Shown here piece by piece: positions 27,322 to 37,307 of a stretch of 64,000 bases of DNA (positions are counted from its first letter, which is position 1; every line of letters starts with the position of its first letter). Position numbers and translations under genes: made by a program. The DNA comes from Fischerella sp. PCC 9605 (GTDB lineage Bacteria; Cyanobacteriota; Cyanobacteriia; Cyanobacteriales; Nostocaceae). Where the stretch lies: assembly GCF_000517105.1 (NCBI RefSeq), contig NZ_ALVT01000034.1:249101-313100 (forward strand), read 5' to 3'. The notes under the pieces are model-generated. The model saw only the letters and a program-made list of their open reading frames with translations. It made no database searches and had not been told where the DNA came from.

Positions 27322-29658
27322 TTAACATCTCACTAAAGTAAGGTAAAAAGTCGAGCCTTCACCGTAGACAGACTCCACCCAAATTCGTCCGCCGTGACGC
27401 TCGATAATCTTTTTGGCGATCGTCAGTCCTGCTCCTGTGCCTCCACCATACAAATGTTGCTCGTGCAGCCGCTTAAACAACCGGAAGATTGTTTCGAGAT
27501 GCCGTTCGCGAATGCCGATACCGTTATCCCTTACGTAGAGAGTAATTGGAGAGGGGGAAGAAGACGTGGAGAGCATCAGACGCGGTGACGCGGAGAAACT
27601 TTTATTTACATTCCCCGTGTCTCCACCTCCCCGTGTCTCCGTGTCCTCCTCATTCCCCGTATCTTCTTCCCTGCCCAGGTAGCCAATCTCAATCCATTGC
27701 TCTGCCTTATCGTTATACTTGCAGGCATTGCTGAGTAAGTTCATAAACACTTCACCCACGAGGATAGGGTCGCAGCAAACGATGGGCAACGGACGCGGAA
27801 TACGAATGTCAGGTTGAACGCCTTGAAGACTGATACGCAGATCCTCAAGCACTCGATTTACTAATTCGTTGAGATCCGTAGGTTGTAGATGTAGTTGCGC
27901 TTGTCCCAGCCGCGAGAACTTAAGCAGGGCATCGATGAGCGATTCCATGCGACGGGTTAGACGAACTAAAGTTTGCAGGCGGGATTTACCTACGTCGTCT
28001 AGTATTTCCCCATACCCCTTCAATAAAAGCGCCGAGAAATTATGAATGCCGCGTAAGGGTTCCTTGAGGTCGTGCGAAGCGGCATAAGCAAAGGAATCTA
28101 GTTCTTGGTTGATCTGGGCTAATTCATCTGCTTTGTTAAGGACAATACCAACAATAGCGCTCCTGAGATCTAGTGCATTCTCCAATTCACACGCTTTCCA
28201 AGGGAGCGAGGTGCAACGAACAATTTCTTGCCATCGTTCAAACGATTTGCGGGGAGACAGGGTGACACTACCATCTGCCCCAACCGTAATAGAGGCATTC
28301 GGATCGCCTGCCCAGTTCAATGTTTGCAGGATCTCCGGACGAAACCAGAGGATGTAATATCGTCTAACTTTGGAAATTCGCAGTAGCAGCAAGCCACTAG
28401 CAACATCTTTAAATTTTTCAGCCTCTGGGTAAAGTTTGGGCAGCGAATCGGTATGAAAAAGAGAGTCATTGACTTGCGTATCTGCCCACTCGATCAAGGT
28501 ACGCACCTGCTCAAGGGTTGGCGTTGCGCCAACTAATGTGATTTCCTCCTCCAAACAAACGGCAGATCCTTGTGCACTCACCAAGTCCAGTAAGCGAGGG
28601 GCTGGATTCACCAGGGCTTCTTTCAGATCGTCGACTTGAGAAATTGATTCCACAAACTCTGATTGCAAAGACCTGAGTTTGACAATGTAATCCAATTCTG
28701 CGTAATTGACTTTACTAGCTAATTCTGATGACACGAACTGCCCCAGCAACTCGCAACCTTCCCGAATTTCGTAAGGGATATACTTAGGTGTCTGATGATG
28801 GCAAGCTATTAATCCCCAAAGTTGGCGATCGCGGATCAAGGCGATGACCAAGATGGCTGCTACACCCATGTTTTGGTGGTATTCCACACAACAAGGATCA
28901 ACTCCTCTGATTACCGTCAGGCTGAGGTCGAGCGGTTGTTGCGTAACTGGGTTTTCTGCTGGAACCAGACCGATCGCTGGCGTGGTCAAATCGGGAATAA
29001 ATCGCAGCAATCCACGTGCGTATAATTCCCTAACTGGCTGTGGAATATCTGTGGCGGGATAGTGCAACCCCAGATAGGTTTGTAAGTCGTCCCGTTTCGC
29101 CTCTGCAATCACTTCTCCTGCCCCTTGCGAGTCAAATTGATAGACCATAACCCGGTCAAAGCCTGTGAGTTTGCGAACTGCTTGTGTTGCTAACTGGAAA
29201 AATTCACGCTGATTGGATACCTGTTGCAGTTGGGCGATCGCTCGTTTCACCAAAGCAGGAACACTAAAGAAACTCACGTCCGTCTGTTGGCTTTGTTCCA
29301 GTTCCAAAATGATCGTATTTCCGGTTCGATGAACTATACCGTTGAAGCATCTCTCACCTACTGAGGTGCAGATAGACAGTTTCAGGGGAATAACGTTGTC
29401 AACGTCCTCCAAGTTCTGCCGAAAAGCTGCAACGAATTGGGCATCTAGTAGAGTATCAAGGGATTGACCGAGCAAATTCTGGGGCTGAATGCTGAAGTAA
29501 TCCTGAGTGTTGGCACTTACTTGCAGGATTGTTAGCTCAGGGTACGACAGCGCTAGCAGGATGCCATGCGGCTGAATCGAACCTGAAAAATGAACAGGTT
29601 CACAATTGTCATTAACTGAATTTGGAATTTGGAAATTGCTGGATTCAGACCCACTCAT
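27322..29658 (-). CDS. Phytochrome-like photosensory histidine kinase
   Basis: A 778-residue protein with the PAS-GAF-PHY-kinase layout. PAS (about 20-125) includes the knot sequence GSIQPHG. GAF (about 140-320) has YPATDIPQPVRELY and LWGLIACHH. PHY (about 325-510) has FRPE and the tongue motif LSPRKSFERW. The H-box is SHDLKEPLRGIHNF (about 535), then the N-box FMNLLSNACKYND and the G-box DNGIGIRERH. Cys256 (RGVDPCCVEYHQNMG) aligns with the bilin-binding cysteine of Cph1, but the next residue, almost always His, is Cys257. Cys19 (NDNCEPVH) lies near the bacteriophytochrome attachment position, two residues off the usual spacing. Residues about 664-700 are a repeat-derived insert in the ATPase domain. 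Confidence 0.92.
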   Translation of the reverse strand: MSGSESSNFQIPNSVNDNCEPVHFSGSIQPHGILLALSYPELTILQVSANTQDYFSIQPQNLLGQSLDTLLDAQFVAAFRQNLEDVDNVIPLKLSICTSVGERCFNGIVHRTGNTIILELEQSQQTDVSFFSVPALVKRAIAQLQQVSNQREFFQLATQAVRKLTGFDRVMVYQFDSQGAGEVIAEAKRDDLQTYLGLHYPATDIPQPVRELYARGLLRFIPDLTTPAIGLVPAENPVTQQPLDLSLTVIRGVDPCCVEYHQNMGVAAILVIALIRDRQLWGLIACHHQTPKYIPYEIREGCELLGQFVSSELASKVNYAELDYIVKLRSLQSEFVESISQVDDLKEALVNPAPRLLDLVSAQGSAVCLEEEITLVGATPTLEQVRTLIEWADTQVNDSLFHTDSLPKLYPEAEKFKDVASGLLLLRISKVRRYYILWFRPEILQTLNWAGDPNASITVGADGSVTLSPRKSFERWQEIVRCTSLPWKACELENALDLRSAIVGIVLNKADELAQINQELDSFAYAASHDLKEPLRGIHNFSALLLKGYGEILDDVGKSRLQTLVRLTRRMESLIDALLKFSRLGQAQLHLQPTDLNELVNRVLEDLRISLQGVQPDIRIPRPLPIVCCDPILVGEVFMNLLSNACKYNDKAEQWIEIGYLGREEDTGNEEDTETRGGGDTGNVNKSFSASPRLMLSTSSSPSPITLYVRDNGIGIRERHLETIFRLFKRLHEQHLYGGGTGAGLTIAKKIIERHGGRIWVESVYGEGSTFYLTLVRC
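27560..27672. repeat. Family C 'acggggacacgg' repeat, in frame inside the phytochrome kinase
   Basis: On the minus strand this stretch reads as 'gacacggagacacggggaggtggagacacgggg' units followed by an inverted 'ctccgcgtcaccgcgtct' part. It encodes a low-complexity loop (EDTGNEEDTETRGGGDTGN...) between the N- and G1-boxes. A related copy lies in coxB at 55458-55493. Confidence 0.7.
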
Positions 29659-30018
29659 GGCTGAACTTTTTGGATAACTGGGGACTGGTAACTAGGGATT
29701 GGGGTATAGGGCAATGGGCAAGAGGCATAGGAAAAACAAGAGCGGGAAGGGGAAAGGGGGAAAGGTGAAAGGTTAATAAATTCCTTTACCCTTTTCCCTT
29801 TAACCTTTCCCAATTCCCGATGCCCAATTCCCAGTCCCGCACTTAATTAAGCAATTGCTCTCATTAGTATTACAGTTTCTTGAATAATATTTCGATGAGT
29901 TAAGAGCAATCAAGTAAATCTAAAGAAAAAATTAAATTATTCTGCAAATAGACAGATGCAATGTGATCCTGTTCAATAGAATATAAAGAAAATATTAAAT
30001 ACTCTGAGGAATAGGGCA
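29659..30018. other. 360-bp upstream region of the phytochrome gene, with inverted repeat
   Basis: Bases 29690-29845 form an imperfect inverted repeat: 'actggggactggtaactagggattgggg...gggaaaggggaaaggtgaaaggttaa' faces 'cccttttccctttaacctttcccaattcccgatgcccaattcccagtccc'. The remaining 170 bases are AT-rich and hold no gene I can support. Confidence 0.6.
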
Positions 30019-30243
30019 ATGCTGATTAACTCCTCAATGCTGCGTTTAACCTGGGCTGTGATTGAAGAAACCGCAAGCTCTGAACTGCTGACTCTCACAG
30101 ATACAGCGTTAATCAAGCTGATACTACAGCAAATAGCCACTAAGATTTTGCTTAGCGGTGAAGAAGTCTGTGCATTGTATAGCTACATTGGGTCGAAAAC
30201 AGCACTGATCCGCGATATGGCTGAATCCCGCCTTGCCGCCTGA
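30019..30243 (+). CDS. Small helical protein of unknown function
   Basis: A 74-codon frame (MLINSSMLRLTWAVIEETASSELLTLTDTALIKLILQQIATKILLSGEEVCALYSYIGSKTALIRDMAESRLAA) with regular amphipathic helices and no low-complexity signs. The coding look is good (few rare residues, clear helix periodicity). The start ATG at 30019 has only a weak AGGAATAGGG purine stretch about 8 bases upstream. I do not recognise a family. It is free-standing, divergent from the phytochrome gene. Confidence 0.6.
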   Translation: MLINSSMLRLTWAVIEETASSELLTLTDTALIKLILQQIATKILLSGEEVCALYSYIGSKTALIRDMAESRLAA

Positions 30244-30416
30244 TACTCATGTCAGCTTCACTTTTTTCCTCTGCGTTGGCAGCAAAATCTTAAGAAATAA
30301 TAAAAAAAGGCATGGTAACTTTATTTCCAATTGCTGAACTTTTTCAAGTCCAGCGAGAATTACTCTGCTTGCAGTAAGTCACGAATAGGTGCGATCGCTA
30401 TTCGTCTAGCCCGACA

Positions 30417-30911
30417 TTATTGCTGAATACGTCGTCCCATAATGATTAAATCGCGTTCTACACCGTCAAGTTCTGCAACCTTGGGTAAGTAGCCCCAATT
30501 TTCAAAGCCAAATTTTTCAAAGAGCTTTAAACTGGGCTGATTATGGGCAAAAATGAAGCATACTAGATTTTTGAAACCTAAATTCGGACTTTGGCTAATT
30601 GCCTGGGCAAGCAGCCGCTTTCCCAAACCATGCCGATGATATTTTGGAGCAATGTAAACACTAACTTCAGCAGTAGCATGATAGGCTGGTCGTCCATAAA
30701 AGGGTTGTAAACTCAGCCATCCAACCACCATACTCTCTATTTCAATTACCCAAAGTGGGCTTTTCGAGGGCGATCGCGCAGCAAACCAAGCCAACCGACT
30801 TTCCACAGACACAGGTTCTAAATCAGCAGTTGCCATGCGGCTGGGAATTGCAGCATTATAAATTGCCACAATTTTTGGCAAGTCAGCTTCAACGGCATGG
30901 CGGATAGTCAT
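30417..30911 (-). CDS. GNAT acetyltransferase, phosphinothricin-acetyltransferase-like
   Basis: A 164-residue single-domain GNAT protein. It opens MTIRHAVEADLPKIVAIYNAAI, typical of the Pat/BarA-like group, with the acetyl-CoA loop VYIAPKYHRHGLGKRLLAQAI (R/QxxGxG/A form) near residue 95 and the C-terminal FAHNQPSLKLFEKFGFENWGYLPKVAELDG. It probably acetylates an amine on an amino-acid-like or antibiotic compound. The substrate cannot be inferred. No operon partner. Confidence 0.88.
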   Translation of the reverse strand: MTIRHAVEADLPKIVAIYNAAIPSRMATADLEPVSVESRLAWFAARSPSKSPLWVIEIESMVVGWLSLQPFYGRPAYHATAEVSVYIAPKYHRHGLGKRLLAQAISQSPNLGFKNLVCFIFAHNQPSLKLFEKFGFENWGYLPKVAELDGVERDLIIMGRRIQQ

Positions 30912-32982
30912 TGCTATTCCCAGAACAAATCGGAAAATATTAAAAAATCATACAGCGATCTTGGTAGTCATTTCTTCTCTATCTTGAAAATAGGGGAAAG
31001 GGGAAAAGGGAAAGGTTAAGGGGGAAAGGAAAGATTTAAGTAGTTGGGCAAAATTAAATTCATTCGTGGAGACAGGGAACAGGTAACGGGGAATGCTTAA
31101 CAGGAAAACAATGTGTGTAATTAATTCTGTCTGAGTACTTATTTTCATCCGTTTGGTGTGTGATGAAATCGCATGGGCGTCTGGCTTGATATAGTTGGCG
31201 ATCGCTTACTGATTGCAGAATTGCACAAGTTCATTGAAATTGAGACTAGATTCTACTTAGTTTCTATTCAAGCGATGATTTGACAATTCAAACTGTTGAG
31301 TTAACAAACTGCGATCGCATCTGTAATTTCAATCATGGAGAATTGCCATGAATTCCAAAAAAAAGTATATTTCAATACTTACAGGTGCGACTAAGTATAG
31401 TAAGGCTAAAAAACTAGACTATCTAAAAAATTTATTTTTAATCCACATAAATTAGGTCTAGCAGAAGCCTGCTAGACCTAAGAATATTTAGTAGCGCGAT
31501 CGCAATTAAAATAGCGTTTCGCAACACGCACAGTAAATAGATGGGAGTAATTACAAATAAGAGTGGACATTAACACACTACTAATCCGTTCATCTGCTTC
31601 AGAAGTTCAAGATTAGGTGCTCACTTAGTAAAGAGAAAACAGTGCAACTATAGTACAAACTACCCAACCTTCTTTGAAAGCGAATCTGAAGCTCCGAACA
31701 GTTGTAGTGTTGGACTCTAGCAGGAGGCACAAGCTTTTGTCCGCAGAGTTAGGAGTCTTAACGTGTGCCTGTCGTTAAGTATGATTTGCTTCTATATGAT
31801 TAAGATTACCAACTTTTCATCAAAAGTCAAGCAAATTATTAAGATAATCTTAAAAAATATGTTGATTTTTATTTTTAGTGGTAATGCGCTATACATACAC
31901 GTTAGGACATTGTTTGAAAGCAGCATCGACACAATCACGAAAGCTATCAAATTCATCCCACCGTTGCCGCGATGGTACAAGCCCCCAGATTTATCTGTGG
32001 AGTCAATCCACGCATCCAAAATCGGATGACGCCAAAGAAGGTATTTACGAACAACAATGAATTAGCCCTACCTTCTCCCTTAGCCCTCTTTGTGCCCCCT
32101 TGAAATAGCCTCCAGCAGCTAGCAATTCTCTGCAACTGGAAATGCAGTATTTCAGGAATATAGAAGTCCAACCAGAACTTTAGCTCCTGGATCTTGCGAT
32201 GAATTCTCATCTTCTGCCTGTTAAGGTTGCTCGAAGTGGCTGAAATTAAGGCTTCTCTCACCCCAAGTTCTATTTACCGATTGAAAAATTAAAAAAAATT
32301 AAATCGCATTTTCTATCAGAAAAAAGTGATATGTTGAATACAGAATTCAATTTCGCAATTTTCTGAAGTAGAGTCCGTAACCTGTTCCTGATTTCCAAAA
32401 GTAAAAACTGCGCCAAAATAGATGCTCTGGGCTATTTGAGAAGGGCCTTTGAGTACAATGCTGTGCAAGCTTAAAAGAATGCAAATCGAGTTAAAACCAT
32501 TGCTAGAACTGGGTTTCATCTGAGTACAAAAACACTTGCCCCCTTCTCCATAAATACTTGTACTTCCACCCTAAAATACTAGTACCCCTACCCAAAAAAA
32601 AATTTCCAATTCTCTTAATGCTTTGGAAATCTGGATTTCATATTTTGAGTACAAACTTAATAAATCTAATAAATCTTATCCTGGTTGTAGGCTACAGTCT
32701 ATTTCCGGAGGCTGATATAAAACATATATCGCCAATCACTTGACGCACTAATCAAGGAGCGATAAGTGAGTGGAGAAATAAGATAGCACCATGCCCCTGT
32801 GAAATCGTAGACGTATAACGTCTACTCTACGAGAAGGGCTACGCTCTACGGTGTAGGGTAGCCACGGCTGTAGGCGCTGTCTTCCACCCACATTTTGTGC
32901 AGACACACACCAGCCCTTGAAAATTTGGGTTTATAGCCTACCCCAAACCCCAGTAGGCAGCGCTCAAAACAGACGCGGCTTC
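30912..32982. other. 2.1-kb gene-poor stretch ending at the nifB junction
   Basis: No frame here shows convincing protein character; overlapping open frames at 31763-32261 cover the same bases in several frames. Contents I can see: a simple inverted repeat at about 30985-31045; a short hairpin at 31453-31480 ('ggtctagcagaagcctgctagacc'); and a 32803-32880 segment with Family B-like units ('gtctactctacgagaagggctacgctctac'). No recombinase gene is seen. The stretch runs straight into codon sequence for the C-terminus of NifB. It may be one edge of an inserted element or a rearrangement scar. Confidence 0.5.
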
Positions 32983-33195
32983 CATTACCATTACTGCCAA
33001 GGCGGTTATGGAGAGACAGCGACTCTTGAAAACATCATCGAGGCGATCGCAGATTGTAAAGCGGTATTTGTTGCCAAGATTGGTGATTGTCCCAAAGAAA
33101 AATTGTACGCAGCTGACATACAAACCGTTGAAACTTATGACGTAATTGACAAGGTTGCTTTGGAGTATTACCAGCAATACGTACAGAAATTATGA
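32983..33195 (+). pseudogene. nifB: 3' remnant of nifB (last ~70 codons)
   Basis: From [11 protein letters not shown] to the stop the frame matches the end of NifB, i.e. the second half of its C-terminal NifX/NafY-like domain ([24 protein letters not shown]...[19 protein letters not shown]). The radical-SAM part with its CxxxCxxC motif, and about 85% of the protein, are absent. The frame upstream of base ~32980 is open to a TTG at 32917 but reads unrelated residues ([21 protein letters not shown]). NifB makes the NifB-cofactor precursor of FeMo-co and is essential, so an intact copy, or the missing 5' part to be rejoined, must exist elsewhere if the organism fixes nitrogen. It lies 118 bp before fdxN, the normal gene order. 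Confidence 0.88.
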
Positions 33196-33290
33196 ATGAT
33201 GAATTATGAATTGTTTTTTCATAATTCATAATTCATCATTCTCTTCATTACCCAGCACTCATTACTCATTACCCACTACCCAAGCCTCAA
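33196..33290. repeat. Inverted simple repeat between nifB and fdxN
   Basis: 'atgaatgatgaattatgaattg' faces 'cataattcataattcatcatt' around a TTTTT loop, and 'cattactcattacc' units follow. It is the same gap-filling class as in the rest of the nif cluster. Confidence 0.6.
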
Positions 33291-33313
33291 TCTGCCCTCT
33301 ATGGAGAATAGTC

Positions 33314-33658
33314 ATGGCTTACCAAATAACCAGCGAGTGCATTTCCTGTAATCTCTGTCAATCTGTATGTCCCACCGGTGCAATCAAAATAGATGGCGAT
33401 CGCCCCTGGATCGATCCTGAACTTTGCACAAACTGTGTTGGTAGTATTCATACCGTACCTCAGTGCAAAGCTGGTTGTCCTACATCCAATGGTTGCGTAA
33501 AAGTGCCCGCCGATTATTGGGAAAGCTGGTTTAACACTTATTACCATTTGGTAGCAAAATTAACAAAAAAACAAGATTATTGGGAGAATTGGTTTAACTT
33601 CTATTCAGAGAAATTCTCCGAACAATTGCAGAAACGTCAGCACCAAGTTGCCTGTTAG
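33314..33658 (+). CDS. fdxN: Nif-associated 2[4Fe-4S] ferredoxin FdxN
   Basis: From ATG 33314 (after a GGAGAATAGTC ribosome site) the 114-residue product has two cluster motifs: CISCNLCQSVCPTG near the N-terminus and the longer CTNCVGSIHTVPQCKAGCP. This asymmetric form is the FdxN encoded behind nifB in heterocystous cyanobacteria. Two similar WESWFN/WENWFN segments follow in the C-terminal tail. It is a cytoplasmic low-potential electron carrier, probably serving NifB or nitrogenase. The gene is intact here; in some Nostocales it is interrupted by an excision element. Confidence 0.93.
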   Translation: MAYQITSECISCNLCQSVCPTGAIKIDGDRPWIDPELCTNCVGSIHTVPQCKAGCPTSNGCVKVPADYWESWFNTYYHLVAKLTKKQDYWENWFNFYSEKFSEQLQKRQHQVAC

Positions 33659-33900
33659 TTAATGGTTAGTGGTGAGGCAGCGCGGTCTTGGGGAGGCAGT
33701 GCGGTCTTGGGGAGGCGCGGGTGCGGAACCTGCGTCCGCACATAGAGCGCCGTGGTTCCCCCCATGAGCACCTGCCGTGGTTTCCCCCATGAGCGACTGC
33801 CGAACCCGTAGACGCGCAGCGGCTTCTCGTAGAGTAGGGTTAGTAGTTAGTAGTAATTTTTGACCACTAACTACTAACAACAAGTAACAAAAATTTAAAT
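33659..33900. repeat. Repeat block between fdxN and nifS, with a Family B unit
   Basis: 'gaggcagcgcggtcttgggg' is duplicated at about 33672-33712. Two 'gtggttccccccatgagc' units occur at 33752-33795. A Family B unit in reverse orientation is at 33806-33838 (cgtagacgcgcagcggcttctcgtagagtaggg), and the block ends in an inverted 'gttagtagttagtag / ctaactactaac' repeat (33838-33875). No gene. Confidence 0.65.
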
Positions 33901-33913
33901 AGAATTGGAAGCA

Positions 33914-35119
33914 ATGCAGAAAAATTGTATTTATCTAGACAATAATGCCACCACCAAAGTAGACCCAGAAGTTGTAGAGGCGATGCTGCCTTACTTGACG
34001 GATTATTACGGTAATCCCTCCAGTATGCACAGCTTTGGTGGGCAAGTTAAGAAAGCAGTTAATCAAGCACAGGAACAAGTTGCAGCCCTCCTTGGTGCTG
34101 ACGAATCAGAAATTATCTTTACCAGTGGTGGTACAGAAGGAGATAATGCCGCCATTCGGGCTGCACTATTGGCGCAACCAGACAAGCGACACATCATCAC
34201 TACCCAAGTAGAACACCCAGCAGTGCTAAGTCTCTGCAAACAGCTGGAAAAACAAGGTTACAGCATTACCTACTTGTCAGTGAATCACGAGGGACAGTTG
34301 GATCTGAATGAACTGGAAGCCTCACTGACAGGTAACACTGCCTTGGTGACGATCATGTATGCCAACAATGAAACTGGCGTGGTTTTCCCAATCGAGCAAA
34401 TTGGCGTACGAGTCAAAGAACACGGTGCTCTTTTCCACGTAGATGCGGTGCAAGCAGTCGGTAAAATTCCGATGAACATGAAGACTAGCACCATTGATAT
34501 GTTAACCATGTCTGGTCATAAAATTCATGCACCCAAAGGAATTGGTGCTTTGTACGTGCGGCGCGGTGTGAGATTTCGCCCCATGCTTATTGGTGGCGGA
34601 CAGCAACGCGGTAGAAGGGCGGGAACAGAGAATGTTCCAGGAGTCGTTGCCCTTGGCAAAGCTGCTGAATTAGAATTACTACATTTAGAAGAAGCAACCG
34701 CCAGAGAAAGAAAACTGCGCGATCGCTTAGAACAAACTATTATTGCAACTATTCCCGATTGCCAAGTCAACGGTCATTCTACGCAGAGATTGCCCAACAC
34801 CACCAATATTGGCTTCAAGTATATTGAAGGTGAAGCAATTCTCTACTTGCTCAATCAATACGGTATCTGTGCCTCATCCGGTTCAGCGTGTAGTTCTGGC
34901 TCTTTGGAACCTTCCCACGTTTTGCGGGCAATGGGTTTACCATACACAATCTTGCACGGTTCCATTCGCTTCAGCCTTTGTCGTTACACCACAGACGCCG
35001 AAATTGATACTGTGCTAGCAGTAATGCCCGGTATTGTCGAACGCCTACGCGCCCTCTCACCCTTCAAGAATGATGAAGCAAGTTGGCTGCAAGAACGGTC
35101 AATGGTCATTAGTCATTAG
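33914..35119 (+). CDS. nifS: Cysteine desulfurase NifS
   Basis: A 401-residue PLP enzyme starting MQKNCIYLDNNATTKVDPEVVEAM. The PLP lysine is in TMSGHKIHAPKGIGALYVRRG, and the catalytic cysteine lies in SSGSACSSGSLEPSHVLRAMG near residue 325. It supplies sulfur from cysteine for nitrogenase FeS clusters, working with NifU encoded just downstream. The start ATG 33914 has GGAAG 5 bases upstream; an in-frame TTG at 33905 is less likely. Confidence 0.96.
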   Translation: MQKNCIYLDNNATTKVDPEVVEAMLPYLTDYYGNPSSMHSFGGQVKKAVNQAQEQVAALLGADESEIIFTSGGTEGDNAAIRAALLAQPDKRHIITTQVEHPAVLSLCKQLEKQGYSITYLSVNHEGQLDLNELEASLTGNTALVTIMYANNETGVVFPIEQIGVRVKEHGALFHVDAVQAVGKIPMNMKTSTIDMLTMSGHKIHAPKGIGALYVRRGVRFRPMLIGGGQQRGRRAGTENVPGVVALGKAAELELLHLEEATARERKLRDRLEQTIIATIPDCQVNGHSTQRLPNTTNIGFKYIEGEAILYLLNQYGICASSGSACSSGSLEPSHVLRAMGLPYTILHGSIRFSLCRYTTDAEIDTVLAVMPGIVERLRALSPFKNDEASWLQERSMVISH

Positions 35120-35183
35120 TCATTGGTAAATAACAAAGGACAAGTGACAAAGGACAAATGACAAAGAACAAAGGACAAAAATA
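35100..35183. repeat. Inverted repeat 'gtcattagtcattgg / aaaggacaagtgac' between nifS and nifU
   Basis: The last codons of nifS (MVISH) are already part of the repeat 'aatggtcattagtcattag'. 'gacaaaggacaaatgac' units follow up to the nifU start. It is the same class as at 4494-4566 and 44843-44932. Confidence 0.6.
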
Positions 35184-36071
35184 ATGTGGGACTATACAGA
35201 TAAAGTATTGGAGCTATTCTACAATCCCAAATATCAGGGAGTAATTGAAGACAAGGGTGAAGCAGGTGTTAAAGTTGCCGTTGGTGAAGTAGGCAGCATT
35301 GCTTGTGGAGATGCCCTGAGACTGCATCTTAAAGTTGAGGAAGATACAGAGAAAATTCTTGATGCTCGTTTTCAAACTTTTGGTTGTACTAGTGCGATCG
35401 CTTCATCTGAAGCTCTGGTAGAACTAATTAAGGGTAAAACTTTAGATGAAGCCCTGAGAGTTACTAATAAAGAGATTGCCAATTACCTGGGCGGGTTGCC
35501 AGAAGCAAAGATGCACTGCTCGGTAATGGGACAAGAAGCATTAGAAGCAGCTATTTATAATTACCGAGGTATACCTCTAGATGTTCATAAAGATGATGAC
35601 GAAGGGGCGCTAGTTTGCACTTGCTTTGGCATCAGTGACGCAAAAATCCGGCGCGTGATTGTTGAAAACAACCTCACCACCGCTGAAGAAGTCACAAATT
35701 ATGTGAAAGCGGGTGGTGGCTGCGGTTCGTGTTTGGCAACTATCGATGATATTATTGCGTCCGTGCAAAAAGAATCTGCTACCCCTGTAAGTACTTCTGC
35801 TAATCACAGTAATGAGCGTTCATCTGTAAAACCGCTGACCCCAGTGCAAAAAATTGCACTGATACAAAAAGTATTAGATGAAGAAGTCAGACCCGTTTTG
35901 ATTGCCGACGGGGGAGACGTAGAACTGTTCGACGTCGAAGGCGATCGTATCAAAGTAGTACTGCAAGGTGCTTGCGGTTCGTGTTCTAGCAGCACGGCGA
36001 CATTAAAGATTGCGATTGAATCTAGATTGCGCGATCGCGTCAGCAAAGACCTTGTAGTTGAAGCAGTTTAG
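35184..36071 (+). CDS. nifU: FeS-cluster scaffold NifU (three-domain form)
   Basis: A 295-residue full-length NifU. The N-terminal IscU-like scaffold has Cys41, Cys68 and Cys112. The central permanent [2Fe-2S] domain has CTC at 145-147 and CGSC at 180-183. The C-terminal Nfu domain has the ACGSCSS motif near residue 265. Low-complexity Ser/Thr residues (195-215) link the last two. It receives sulfur from NifS and assembles clusters for nitrogenase. The ATG follows a repeat stretch (aaaggacaaaaata) with an AAAGGA ribosome site. Confidence 0.97.
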   Translation: MWDYTDKVLELFYNPKYQGVIEDKGEAGVKVAVGEVGSIACGDALRLHLKVEEDTEKILDARFQTFGCTSAIASSEALVELIKGKTLDEALRVTNKEIANYLGGLPEAKMHCSVMGQEALEAAIYNYRGIPLDVHKDDDEGALVCTCFGISDAKIRRVIVENNLTTAEEVTNYVKAGGGCGSCLATIDDIIASVQKESATPVSTSANHSNERSSVKPLTPVQKIALIQKVLDEEVRPVLIADGGDVELFDVEGDRIKVVLQGACGSCSSSTATLKIAIESRLRDRVSKDLVVEAV

Positions 36072-36074
36072 TTA

Positions 36075-36140
36075 TTAGTTCTTGGTTGGTTGTTGGTTGT
36101 TTACTACTAACCACCAACAACCAACAAACAACAAACAACA
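36075..36140. repeat. Inverted repeat 'ggttggttgttgg / ccaacaaccaac' between nifU and nifH
   Basis: 'cttggttggttgttggttgtttac' faces 'actaaccaccaacaaccaac' with a minimal loop. The remaining 138 bases to nifH are unique sequence and probably hold the nifH promoter or processing site; the nifH ribosome site GCAGGAG is at 36262-36268. Confidence 0.65.
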
Positions 36141-36185
36141 TTATGACAACTATTTTTGCAGTAGAGCGATCGCCACCGTTGGTGA

Positions 36186-37169
<984 letters not shown>

Positions 37170-37176
37170 CTGATGC

Positions 37177-37250
37177 CGTAGTTAAGTAAAAAGTAAAAAG
37201 TAAAAAGTAAAAAATTCTTTTGCCTTTTAACTTTTTACTTTTACCTTCCT
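37177..37250. repeat. Inverted repeat 'agtaaaaagtaaaa / ttttactttta' between nifH and nifD
   Basis: Four 'aagtaaaa' units at 37184-37211 face 'ttttaactttttacttttac' at 37226-37245, forming an A/T hairpin. It could stabilise the 3' end of an abundant nifH transcript. Confidence 0.65.
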
Positions 37251-37307
37251 CTTCCTCCCTTCTATACCTGCAATTACCCGAACCCATAAGTCTAACCGAG
37301 GCAGACT

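Noticed and set aside
31763-32261. Several overlapping open frames (up to 102 codons) in the region before nifB
   Set aside because: They cover the same bases in different frames and strands and show no domain; one short frame (MVQAPRFICGVNPRIQNRM...) looks slightly protein-like but has no start context.
32917-32982. Open extension of the nifB remnant up to a TTG
   Set aside because: Residues [21 protein letters not shown] do not match NifB and there is no ribosome site.
33659-33883. 74-codon minus-strand frame with PTLREAAARLRV
   Set aside because: This peptide is the translation of the Family B repeat (also seen at 58095) and not a gene.
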